Positions 1-5,563 of a stretch of 5,563 bases of DNA are shown here, in pieces (position 1 is the first letter of the stretch; each line of letters starts with the position of its first letter). The DNA is from Chloroflexota bacterium (GTDB lineage Bacteria; Chloroflexota; Dehalococcoidia; UBA2979), in contig PAJB01000009.1 of assembly GCA_002710905.1 (NCBI GenBank), positions 27,865 through 33,427 on the forward strand, written 5' to 3'. A program made the translations under genes and the position numbers. The notes under the pieces were generated by a model. It made no database searches and was not told the origin of the DNA. It saw nothing but the letters and a program-made list of their open reading frames with translations.

Positions 1-944
1 TTCTTTATTAAATGATTTCTTAATTTAGAATAATCATCAGTTGATTTGTATTCCATTTCAAACACATTGCTATGATTGTCTCTTATTAAAATATTAAACT
101 TGTCTGTCATATTTAATTCATTGAACAATTTTAACCCATTATCATAAGAATCATTCATTTTATCTTCAAAACCTTCTAAATTACTTAATATCAACGCTGC
201 ATTTAGACTGCTATTAGGAATGCTTCCTCCAAACATTCGTCTAGTATTGAACATATTTGAAATTAATTTAGAATCACCTGCTAAAATTGCACCCCACGGA
301 GCTCCAAAGTATTTCCATAATGAACAATATACAGTATCAAAATATTTTGTGTATTCGTGGATTGGAATTTTTGAAGCTGAAGTCATCATATACAATCTTG
401 CTGCATCTAAATGAAGTTTTATATTGTTTTCTTTGGCAAAATCATGCAATTCTTGTAAATATTCAATTGTTAAAATTTGACCTTTTTGTCTTCGTACAGG
501 TGATTCTATTGAAATACAACCTATATTCTTGGGTACTCGTGATATCGAATTTTTATGGATTATATCTTTGATTTCATCAATTGTGAAAAAAGAAGAATCT
601 AATCCTAGCGGAATTAAATTTATCCCACTAATAGTTTGCAATGTATCACCTGAATCCTGGTATATATGACTTTGTTCTTGAACAAGAGCTTTGGAGTTTG
701 TTCCTGACAACTCTCTTATAGCAAAATGATTTGCCATTGTACCAGTAGGTAAAAATATTGATTTTTCTTTATTTAGAATTTTTGAAAATTTATTTTCAAG
801 TTCATCAACTATGCCACCAACAGAATATACATCTTGTTTAATTGTGGTTAAGTTATCAAGGCTGTTAATTTTATCTGCTATTAATTTAGGAGAGTTAGGC
901 AGCCCGTCACCCGAAAAAGAAACTGAACATAGATCAGGTTTCAT
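1..944 (-). CDS. Threonine aldolase / beta-eliminating lyase-like PLP enzyme, partial (3' end off window)
   Basis: This is a fold-type I PLP enzyme of the threonine aldolase/beta-eliminating lyase family. Typical members cleave beta-hydroxy amino acids, for example threonine to glycine and acetaldehyde, in the cytoplasm. About 314 residues are visible and no stop is reached before the left edge; family members are usually about 340-360 residues, so only the tail is missing. Seen in the translation: the phosphate-loop motif LPTGTMAN (65-72), EQSHIYQDSGD (90-100) with the ring-stacking His93, HLDAARL (178-184) with Asp180 and Arg183, and SLWKYFGAPWGA (208-219) with Lys211 as the expected Schiff-base lysine. 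The usual N-terminal RSDT motif is not evident; the protein begins MKPDLCSVSFSGDGLP. The start ATG (944-942) overlaps the stop of the upstream aminotransferase as ATGA and has no Shine-Dalgarno, which suggests translational coupling. The substrate cannot be read from sequence; the family call is firm, true threonine aldolase activity less so. Confidence 0.85.
   Translation of the reverse strand, partial: MKPDLCSVSFSGDGLPNSPKLIADKINSLDNLTTIKQDVYSVGGIVDELENKFSKILNKEKSIFLPTGTMANHFAIRELSGTNSKALVQEQSHIYQDSGDTLQTISGINLIPLGLDSSFFTIDEIKDIIHKNSISRVPKNIGCISIESPVRRQKGQILTIEYLQELHDFAKENNIKLHLDAARLYMMTSASKIPIHEYTKYFDTVYCSLWKYFGAPWGAILAGDSKLISNMFNTRRMFGGSIPNSSLNAALILSNLEGFEDKMNDSYDNGLKLFNELNMTDKFNILIRDNHSNVFEMEYKSTDDYSKLRNHLIK
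941..944 (-). other. ATGA stop/start overlap coupling two PLP enzyme genes
   Basis: The aminotransferase stop TGA (943-941) and the aldolase-like start ATG (944-942) share bases as ATGA. No Shine-Dalgarno is visible just before this ATG; the sequence there is A-rich (gaaaaattaat). This arrangement commonly means that ribosomes finishing the first gene restart on the second, giving linked amounts of the two proteins. Confidence 0.85.
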
Positions 945-2128
945 ATTAATTTTTCATTTTCAAATACATCAGCTAATAATTTGATGCCTTCGTGGATTTC
1001 TTCAGGAGTATTATAGCTATAAGTTAATCTAAGATAATTATTTCTATCCCTATTTGCTCTGAACAAACCACCAGGATTGTATTTAACACCTCTATCAGCA
1101 GCAGTTTTTAATATATTCCATGAATCAGCACCCTCCGGTAATTTCATCCATAACATCATTCCACCATTAGGTTCAGTCCATTCACATGTATCAGGGAAAT
1201 TTTCTTTTAAAGCTGAAAGCATAGCATCACGCTTTTGTAACAAAGATTTTTCAACCTCTAAACCATGATCGTAGCCATATTTATTTAAAAAACTATATGC
1301 AGCCATTGTTGCAAGTTGACTTGGGCTAGATCCAAATCGTATTTTTTCAAGTTCTTCCTTAACAATATCAGGTACAACTGAATAACCAATTCTCAATCCA
1401 CAACCAAGAAATTTTGTATATGCAGAAATATAAGTAACAGAATCTTGGTCATCAAGTTCATACATTGGGGTTGGCAAAGGGTCTCCATCAATCCTGAAAT
1501 CAGCATAGCTTTCATTTTCAAATATAGGAACATTGTATTTTTGTGCAATTTGTATTATTTCTTTTCGCCTGTGTAAAGGGATTGTGATTCCAGTTGGATT
1601 TTGGTAAACAGAAATCAGATACATAAATTTAGGAGTAATATTTTGTTTCTTGAGATTAGCAAGGTTTTCCTCTAAACTTTCAGGTATTATTCCTTCTTCA
1701 TCACAGTCAATGTGAACTACATTAGCTTGTCTTGATAAAAGCATAGCAAGTGTGCCTAAATAGCTAAATTCTTCAATTAATACTGTATCACCCGGGTTAA
1801 GAAAAATATCTAACAAATTTTCTATTGCACCGCCGGCTCCTCCGCTTAAAACAATTGAGTCTGCATCAGTATTTAATCCTCTGAGAGTTGATAATCTTTC
1901 GGCTATTAAATTTCTTAGATCCGGGTAACCTTGAGGATCGGGATAAGGAGCTAATGAATTTCCATCTTTTAGAATAATATCTTTTGTAGTTTCTGCAAAT
2001 TGATCATAATTCATGCTATGTTGATCAGTATAAGTTATTGAGAATGTATATTTTGTATCATCACGTAATCCATCAGGAAATGTAACTTCAGGTTTGTTGT
2101 CATTTACAAATTTACTACTATATTGCAT
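941..2128 (-). CDS. Class I/II PLP-dependent aminotransferase (LysN/KAT-like, no GntR domain)
   Basis: This is a 395-residue cytoplasmic aminotransferase of the class I/II fold, resembling the catalytic domain of LysN/KAT II and MocR proteins but without their DNA-binding domain. Such enzymes move the amino group of an amino acid to 2-oxoglutarate or another oxo-acid. Motifs in order: YPDPQGYPDLR (62-72), substrate-side loop; SGGAGG (95-100), phosphate loop; YQNPTG (175-180) with Asn177; FENESYADFRI (203-213) with Tyr208; SAYTKFLGCGLRIGY (235-249) with Lys239 as the PLP lysine and Arg246; YLRLTYS (365-371) with Arg367, the expected carboxylate-binding arginine. Length is normal for the family. 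An oddity is Asn205 at the position usually held by the Asp that contacts the PLP pyridine nitrogen. The start is well supported by a GGAGG six bases upstream. It is the first gene of a two-gene unit with the aldolase-like gene. Substrate unknown. Confidence 0.92.
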   Translation of the reverse strand: MQYSSKFVNDNKPEVTFPDGLRDDTKYTFSITYTDQHSMNYDQFAETTKDIILKDGNSLAPYPDPQGYPDLRNLIAERLSTLRGLNTDADSIVLSGGAGGAIENLLDIFLNPGDTVLIEEFSYLGTLAMLLSRQANVVHIDCDEEGIIPESLEENLANLKKQNITPKFMYLISVYQNPTGITIPLHRRKEIIQIAQKYNVPIFENESYADFRIDGDPLPTPMYELDDQDSVTYISAYTKFLGCGLRIGYSVVPDIVKEELEKIRFGSSPSQLATMAAYSFLNKYGYDHGLEVEKSLLQKRDAMLSALKENFPDTCEWTEPNGGMMLWMKLPEGADSWNILKTAADRGVKYNPGGLFRANRDRNNYLRLTYSYNTPEEIHEGIKLLADVFENEKLI

Positions 2129-2134
2129 GTTGGT

Positions 2135-2139
2135 CCTCC
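2135..2139 (-). promoter_or_regulatory. Strong Shine-Dalgarno (GGAGG) of the aminotransferase gene
   Basis: On the minus strand GGAGG is followed by ACCAAC and then the ATG at 2128-2126, a spacing of six bases. It is the strongest ribosome binding site in the window and fixes this start codon. Confidence 0.85.
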
Positions 2140-2158
2140 AATAAAATATTTTACGTCA

Positions 2159-2169
2159 GTTATGATAAC
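2159..2169. repeat. Short perfect inverted repeat GTTAT-G-ATAAC, possible operator
   Basis: Two 5-base arms, GTTAT and ATAAC, flank a single central base. The palindrome lies across the candidate leftward -10 in the divergent spacer, where a repressor or activator could sit. It is short and made mostly of A/T, so it may be chance; no regulator gene is present in the window. Confidence 0.25.
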
Positions 2170-2170
2170 A
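2162..2170 (-). promoter_or_regulatory. Candidate extended -10 promoter for the aminotransferase/aldolase pair
   Basis: The minus strand reads TGTTATCAT, which matches the extended -10 form TGnTATAAT at all but one position. It would start transcription near 2155 and give a leader of about 27 bases carrying the GGAGG site. No good -35 hexamer lies at the usual distance, which extended -10 promoters can tolerate. In DNA this AT-rich, chance matches are common, so the call is tentative. Confidence 0.35.
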
Positions 2171-2230
2171 TATATTAATTATTAATTATTACATTTGAAT
2201 TACTTAAATATTGTTAAATAAATCATTGCT

Positions 2231-3193
2231 ATGCACAAAGTTTTTATAACAAGAAATTGGCATCCGAATGCTGTAAATTTACTTTCCAAATATTTTGAAG
2301 TTAAAGTTTGGGATAAATCAAGAATTCCAACAACTGAAGAAATAATAGAAAATGCTAAAGATTGTTTTGGTATATTTACTGAGTTTGACGACAAGATTAA
2401 TTCCAAAATCATCAAATCATTAAAATCATTAAAAGTTATTTCAAACAGAGCTGTAGGATATGAAAATATAAATATAAAATTTGCAAATACTAATAATATA
2501 AAAATTGGCAACACACCAGGCATATTAGTTGAAACATGTGCTGATTTTACTATGGGATTAATGCTTGATTTAGCTAGAAACATTACATTTTCTAACAGAG
2601 GTGTGACTGATGGAAAATGGATTTCTTTTGATCAAACACCATATTTAGGCACTGATGTATATAACAAACATCTTGCTATTGTTGGGTTGGGACAAATTGC
2701 AACTGCATTTGCAAGACGTGCTGTTAATGGATTTGGTATGAATGTTTCATATTGGTCTAGAAATAGAAAACCTCAAATCGAATCTGAATTAAATTTACAA
2801 TACATTGATTCTGTTAATGAGTTAGTAAAATCATGTGATTATTTATCAATTCATTGTGCATTAACAGATGAAACTTACAGAATTATAGACAAAGAACAAT
2901 TTACATTAATGAATAATGTTAAATTAATTAACACATCTAGAGGTCAAACAATTAATCAAGATGAATTAATTAATGCAATAAACAACGGTAATATAGAATC
3001 AGCAGCTCTAGATGTAACTGATCCCGAGCCACCAGATTACAAATCAAATTTAGTAAACCATCCCAAAATATTAATAACCCCCCATCTAGGAAGTGGTAGT
3101 AAAGATACATTTAATAAAATGGCAGAAATGGCAGCTATGAATATAATAAATGTATTTACTAATAAAAAAATGCCTTCTGAGGTAGTTCTATAA
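2231..3193 (+). CDS. D-2-hydroxyacid dehydrogenase (glyoxylate/hydroxypyruvate reductase-like)
   Basis: This is a 320-residue member of the D-isomer-specific 2-hydroxyacid dehydrogenase family, which reduces 2-oxo acids such as glyoxylate or hydroxypyruvate with NAD(P)H in the cytoplasm. Seen: N-terminal catalytic half with NRAVGYENINI (72-82) and NTPGILVETCADF (94-106); Rossmann segment VGLGQIATAF (151-160), a GxGxxG variant ending in Ala157; SRNRKP (176-181) after the second strand, a basic stretch that favours NADP(H); NTSRGQ (234-239) with catalytic Arg237; LDVTDPEP (260-267) with Glu266; TPHLGS (283-288) with catalytic His285. All three catalytic residues are present and the length is typical. 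The ATG is the first possible start, since an in-frame TAA lies at 2219-2221, but it lacks a Shine-Dalgarno. It is the only plus-strand gene, transcribed away from the aminotransferase and toward the M19 gene. It looks more AT-rich than its neighbours. The exact substrate is inferred only by family. Confidence 0.92.
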   Translation: MHKVFITRNWHPNAVNLLSKYFEVKVWDKSRIPTTEEIIENAKDCFGIFTEFDDKINSKIIKSLKSLKVISNRAVGYENINIKFANTNNIKIGNTPGILVETCADFTMGLMLDLARNITFSNRGVTDGKWISFDQTPYLGTDVYNKHLAIVGLGQIATAFARRAVNGFGMNVSYWSRNRKPQIESELNLQYIDSVNELVKSCDYLSIHCALTDETYRIIDKEQFTLMNNVKLINTSRGQTINQDELINAINNGNIESAALDVTDPEPPDYKSNLVNHPKILITPHLGSGSKDTFNKMAEMAAMNIINVFTNKKMPSEVVL

Positions 3194-3216
3194 CTATAAT
3201 TTTATCCAACTACTTC
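3179..3216. repeat. Inverted repeat across the convergent gene ends
   Basis: GAGGTAGTT (3179-3187) can pair with AACTACTTC (3208-3216) with one G-U pair, around a 20-base AT-rich loop. It spans the 8-base gap between the two convergent stop codons. The arms lie within the last codons of both genes, each encoding Glu-Val-Val. A transcript in either direction could fold here, but neither side has a following T run, so it is not a classic intrinsic terminator. Confidence 0.4.
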
Positions 3217-4401
3217 TTCAAAAACTCTTAAATAATTTAATCCCAACATTTTTTTAATTTCATCTTCGTTAAATCCACGCTCAGCAAGTTTTATTGTCAA
3301 ATTTGGCCAATCTGTAAAATCATTATAACCTTCTAGTTTAATATCAGTTGCAGTTGGCCCGTTGACTCTATGTTTTTCTTGCCAACCTTGCCAAGAAAAT
3401 TCGCCAGGTTTTGAAAATGGCATTTCAACTGGATATTCAAACAACGATTCTGTACCAGGTCCTGGACCCATTTTATCTGTCCCAATACATACATGATCAA
3501 TACCCATTACATTAACAAGATGTTCAATATGTTCTGCCCAATTATCTAAGTTACCTACATTAGTTCCTTGAATGAATCCAGGAATTATAACAACCCCAAA
3601 AAATCCCCCGTTATCAGCAATGGCTTTTGCTAATTTATCTGTTTTTCCTCTATCATGTTTAAATACAGATGCGCTAGCAGAATGTGTTATTACAACCGGT
3701 GTTTTTGATACCTCAATGGTATCCCATCCAACTTGTTCACTACAATGACTAACGTCAACTAATATTTTAGAATCATTCAATTTAGAGACTAATTCTCTTC
3801 CAAAATATGTTAATCCACTTTGATGATATTCAGTGCACCCATCTCCTACTAAATTTCTTAAATTATAAGTTAATTGAACAACACGTAACCCCAAATTATA
3901 GAAAAAATCCACTTTTGATAAATCAGTTCCAAATGGGAGAGTATCTTGAAAGTCAAAAATCACACCATATTTGTTAAGTTGGTGTGATTCTCTGATATGA
4001 TCACCTGTTGTTACAAGCATTAATTTTTCAGGAATTGAATTTATGATTCCTATAGCATTAGAAATACCTGTTACAGATGTATCGTAGGCAGTTTCAATTC
4101 TTGAGGGGCCAGCGTAAGTTCCACTAGCAACATTAACACCTGATTTGTCCCACATGTCAATATATTGATTTCTAGCATCTTGGTCATTCTGAATTTCGTC
4201 GGCCATCATATTAGATAATAATCCTCTTGCTTCTGCTCTTGTCATACCTTCTTTGAACCAATCATCTAACGCTTTTCTCATATTTTCTGTAAATAACGCA
4301 CCAGAAGTAATAGGAGGTTGTTGCGAGTCTATCACTAAGGATTCGTTATGAAGTTGAATAGCTTCTTCCTTACTTAAAACTTGTTTGGATCTAAATGGCA
4401 T
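3202..4401 (-). CDS. Peptidase M19 (renal/membrane dipeptidase-like) family protein with altered metal site
   Basis: This 399-residue protein of the M19 family belongs to the amidohydrolase-fold dipeptidases, which usually cleave dipeptides or similar amides at a two-zinc site. Seen: VDVSHCS (215-221) with His219 and VVITHSASAS (236-245) with His240, matching the two conserved second-half metal histidines; HDRGKTDKLAKAIADNGG (249-266) with Arg251 near the expected substrate-binding arginine; CIGTDKMGPG (305-314) with Asp309 as the conserved catalytic Asp. The normal first motif DGHND is replaced by DSQQP (25-29), the bridging-Glu position appears to be Gln152, and the usual substrate His is Tyr179. 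No signal peptide or membrane segment is seen, so it is probably cytoplasmic. The start at 4401 follows AAAGGAA at good spacing, one base after the RraA-like stop. It may be a hydrolase with a different metal arrangement or a non-peptidase; the family call is firm, the activity is not. Confidence 0.88.
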   Translation of the reverse strand: MPFRSKQVLSKEEAIQLHNESLVIDSQQPPITSGALFTENMRKALDDWFKEGMTRAEARGLLSNMMADEIQNDQDARNQYIDMWDKSGVNVASGTYAGPSRIETAYDTSVTGISNAIGIINSIPEKLMLVTTGDHIRESHQLNKYGVIFDFQDTLPFGTDLSKVDFFYNLGLRVVQLTYNLRNLVGDGCTEYHQSGLTYFGRELVSKLNDSKILVDVSHCSEQVGWDTIEVSKTPVVITHSASASVFKHDRGKTDKLAKAIADNGGFFGVVIIPGFIQGTNVGNLDNWAEHIEHLVNVMGIDHVCIGTDKMGPGPGTESLFEYPVEMPFSKPGEFSWQGWQEKHRVNGPTATDIKLEGYNDFTDWPNLTIKLAERGFNEDEIKKMLGLNYLRVFEEVVG

Positions 4402-4402
4402 A

Positions 4403-5128
4403 TTATTTTCCTTTATTTAATTTATTAAAAAATTCTTTATTATAAAATTTGCCTGATGACACTTTTTCGTCAATTGATTTTGATTTAATAATTTCCTCGT
4501 GCTTTGTATGTTCTTCAGCCCAAGTTAATACATCAAGTATAATAAAATTAGGCACAACTACAACTCCTTCGTCATCGCCTATAATTAGATCATCTGGTTG
4601 AACTAATACTTCGCCACAGGCAATTGGTATATTATATTCATAAGGATAAACATCAGGTATTCCCACTGAAGCTGTCCTTGAAGCAGAAAATATTTTAAAT
4701 CCATATTTCTTTACTTCACTTAAATCTCTGATTGCTCCATCAGTAACAACACCTTCTGCATTATTGATATGTAAATTTAAAAATTTAACATCACCTCCAA
4801 CACTAGCATGTTTTAATCTCATAGCATCAATAACAAGGACATTTTGTTCTGTGCAATCACTCATTGCTTTAAATTCTGGAGATTGTTCATGTTTTGGTAA
4901 ATTAGTAATAAGATCAAATCTAGGTGGTAACATTCGTAAGGTTTTTGCGAAACCAACCATTTTTTTTCCTTTAGTTTGATTAATTACATTTTTCATATAA
5001 ATTTTTTCATATCCAGTGTCTGTGTTATATTCTTTTAATGCATTATGAATTAATGTTGCTCTTACGCCACTAAAAACTGTTGCGGCATCAAGATTTCTAT
5101 ATCTTTCGATTATTTCTTTTTTATTCAT
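4403..5128 (-). CDS. RraA / HMG-aldolase family protein
   Basis: This is a 241-residue protein of the RraA-like family, which contains class II 4-hydroxy-4-methyl-2-oxoglutarate/4-carboxy-4-hydroxy-2-oxoadipate aldolases with oxaloacetate decarboxylase activity, as well as the RNase E regulator RraA. Seen: MVGFAKTLRMLPPR (57-70), matching the family's lvGpAvT segment; ASVGGD (108-113); AEGVVTDGAIRD (124-135) with Arg134 and the metal-binding Asp135; PDDLIIGDDEGVVVVP (178-193). The helical tail contains HEEIIK (210-215). The combination fits a metal-dependent aldolase/decarboxylase better than the RNase E inhibitor, which is shorter, and the catabolic neighbours agree. It begins 10 bases after the hydrolase stop and has no clear Shine-Dalgarno, so reinitiation from the upstream gene is likely. 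An A8 run near codons 55-57 is in frame. Substrate not identifiable. Confidence 0.85.
   Translation of the reverse strand: MNKKEIIERYRNLDAATVFSGVRATLIHNALKEYNTDTGYEKIYMKNVINQTKGKKMVGFAKTLRMLPPRFDLITNLPKHEQSPEFKAMSDCTEQNVLVIDAMRLKHASVGGDVKFLNLHINNAEGVVTDGAIRDLSEVKKYGFKIFSASRTASVGIPDVYPYEYNIPIACGEVLVQPDDLIIGDDEGVVVVPNFIILDVLTWAEEHTKHEEIIKSKSIDEKVSSGKFYNKEFFNKLNKGK
4408..4414 (-). promoter_or_regulatory. Ribosome binding site of the M19-family gene
   Basis: The minus strand reads AAAGGAA before the ATG at 4401-4399, with the GG eight bases from the start codon. It lies inside the last codons of the RraA-like gene. The M19 gene thus has its own initiation signal despite following the previous stop by one base. 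Confidence 0.55.
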
Positions 5129-5138
5129 TAATTTATTT

Positions 5139-5563
5139 TCATACTATTGGTAAGGTTATATGAGAAGGATATTTTTCAGAAAAATATACTGAATTATTTG
5201 CAATGGTTTGTTGTGTATTTAAACCAATTGGCTCACCTGTATTTGGATTAAAATCAAATTTAGGGTAATTTGAACTTGAGACATCAACTCGTATCCTATG
5301 CCCTTTTTTAAATATATTACTTGTGGGATATAAAATGATTTTAACTTTGTATACTTCGTTTTTTTTCATGAATTCTTCCTTAGTAAACGAATTTCTATAT
5401 CTCATTCTAATTATTCCATCTGTAAGATTTAAAGAAAAACCGTCAGGAAAATCTTTTGTAGATGGATATACGTCAATTAGTTTTACAGTAAAATCAGTAT
5501 CCATACAGTCTGAAGACACATAAAGTGTTGCTTCGATAGGACCTGTTATTTCAGTATCTTCTG
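5139..5563 (-). CDS. CocE/NonD family hydrolase, C-terminal part (5' end off window)
   Basis: About 140 C-terminal residues of a CocE/NonD-family alpha/beta-hydrolase are visible. This family includes cocaine esterase and X-Pro dipeptidyl-peptidase-like acyl hydrolases that cut esters or amides. What is visible is the C-terminal beta-sandwich (PepX_C-type) domain. It contains TGPIEATLYVSSD, then DTDFTVKLIDVYP, then LTDGIIRMRYR, GHRIRVDVSSSNYPKFDFNP, NTGEP, and a closing YPSHITLPIV. The Ser-Asp-His triad would lie upstream, outside the window, so activity cannot be judged. The open frame continues in phase to base 5563, so the real start lies beyond the right edge; an internal GTG at 5519 is not the start. 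It is the first visible gene of the hydrolase-RraA-M19 cluster, ending 10 bases before the RraA-like ATG. Confidence 0.87.
   Translation of the reverse strand, partial: EDTEITGPIEATLYVSSDCMDTDFTVKLIDVYPSTKDFPDGFSLNLTDGIIRMRYRNSFTKEEFMKKNEVYKVKIILYPTSNIFKKGHRIRVDVSSSNYPKFDFNPNTGEPIGLNTQQTIANNSVYFSEKYPSHITLPIV

Larger units (their letters stand above)
2129..2230. promoter_or_regulatory. Divergent intergenic region between aminotransferase and hydroxyacid dehydrogenase genes
   Basis: This 102-base, very AT-rich spacer must hold the promoters of both the leftward aminotransferase/aldolase pair and the rightward dehydrogenase. The leftward side has a clear Shine-Dalgarno and a possible extended -10. 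On the rightward side I find no convincing -35/-10 pair. TATATT at 2171-2176 could be a -10, with a poor TTTACG at 2150-2155 and a short 15-base spacing. The dehydrogenase ATG has no recognisable Shine-Dalgarno. An 11-base palindrome lies at 2159-2169 and a tandem ATTAATT at 2174-2187. Confidence 0.6.

Noticed and set aside
220..571. Two plus-strand open frames of 64 and 94 codons
   Set aside because: They lie opposite the aldolase-like gene, whose minus-strand frame is intact and has clear PLP motifs; they have no recognisable domain or ribosome binding site.
1077..1268. Plus-strand open frame inside the aminotransferase gene
   Set aside because: It is a shadow of the aminotransferase coding sequence, with no independent start signal or known domain.
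2174..2187. Tandem ATTAATT repeat in the divergent spacer
   Set aside because: Two copies of a pure A/T heptamer are expected by chance in such AT-rich DNA; no further copies support a binding-site array.
2200..2583. Minus-strand open frame of 127 codons with hydrophobic stretches
   Set aside because: It is antisense to the N-terminal half of the hydroxyacid dehydrogenase, which has full family motifs. The hydrophobic look arises from complementing AT-rich Asn/Lys/Ile codons.
4960..4970. Run of eight A on the coding strand in the RraA-like gene, possible frameshift or slippage site
   Set aside because: The frame is intact on both sides with family motifs continuing, and no alternative frame product is evident.
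4764..4979. Plus-strand open frame inside the RraA-like gene
   Set aside because: It is antisense to conserved RraA-family motifs and has no support of its own.
5517..5519. GTG as the start of a short 126-residue protein
   Set aside because: The same frame stays open to the window edge and the upstream residues (EDTEITGPIEATLY) continue the conserved domain, so the GTG is an internal valine.
5323..5523. Plus-strand open frame opposite the CocE-type hydrolase
   Set aside because: The minus strand encodes a recognisable PepX_C-type domain across this stretch.

Overview
The window is compact, AT-rich bacterial DNA, roughly one third G+C or lower by eye. Genes are tightly packed, there is one short intergenic region, and Lys, Asn and Ile are frequent in the proteins. 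I see no RNA gene, insertion sequence, CRISPR array or integration site. The style (streamlined, AT-rich, rich in paralogous amino-acid and hydroxy-acid enzymes) would fit a planktonic marine bacterium, for example an AT-rich Chloroflexota/SAR202-like or alphaproteobacterial lineage. That placement is a guess from gene content, not a demonstrated assignment.

Layout from left to right. A minus-strand pair of PLP enzymes occupies 1-2128: a class I/II aminotransferase comes first in transcription, and a threonine-aldolase/beta-eliminating-lyase-like protein follows it, joined by a 4-base ATGA overlap. The aldolase gene runs off the left edge. The 102-base spacer 2129-2230 is divergent. It carries a strong Shine-Dalgarno for the aminotransferase, a possible extended -10 and a small palindrome. 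The only plus-strand gene, 2231-3193, encodes a D-2-hydroxyacid dehydrogenase of glyoxylate/hydroxypyruvate reductase type. It converges, with an 8-base gap, on a second minus-strand cluster at 3202-5563. In transcription order that cluster is the C-terminal part of a CocE/NonD-type hydrolase (entering from the right edge), an RraA/HMG-aldolase-like protein, and an M19 (renal dipeptidase-like) protein. Its gene spacings are 10 and 1 bases.

Together the genes look like scavenging and catabolism of organic nitrogen and carboxylates. The hydrolase and M19 protein could open ester or amide bonds, the RraA-like enzyme could split or decarboxylate oxo-acids, the aminotransferase and aldolase could handle amino acids, and the reductase could act on glyoxylate-like 2-oxo acids. 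This joint pathway is inference. The most notable observations are an M19 protein that keeps the second-half metal residues but appears to lack the first-half metal ligands, and an aminotransferase with Asn where the PLP-pyridine Asp is expected. No clearly new multi-gene system is visible.
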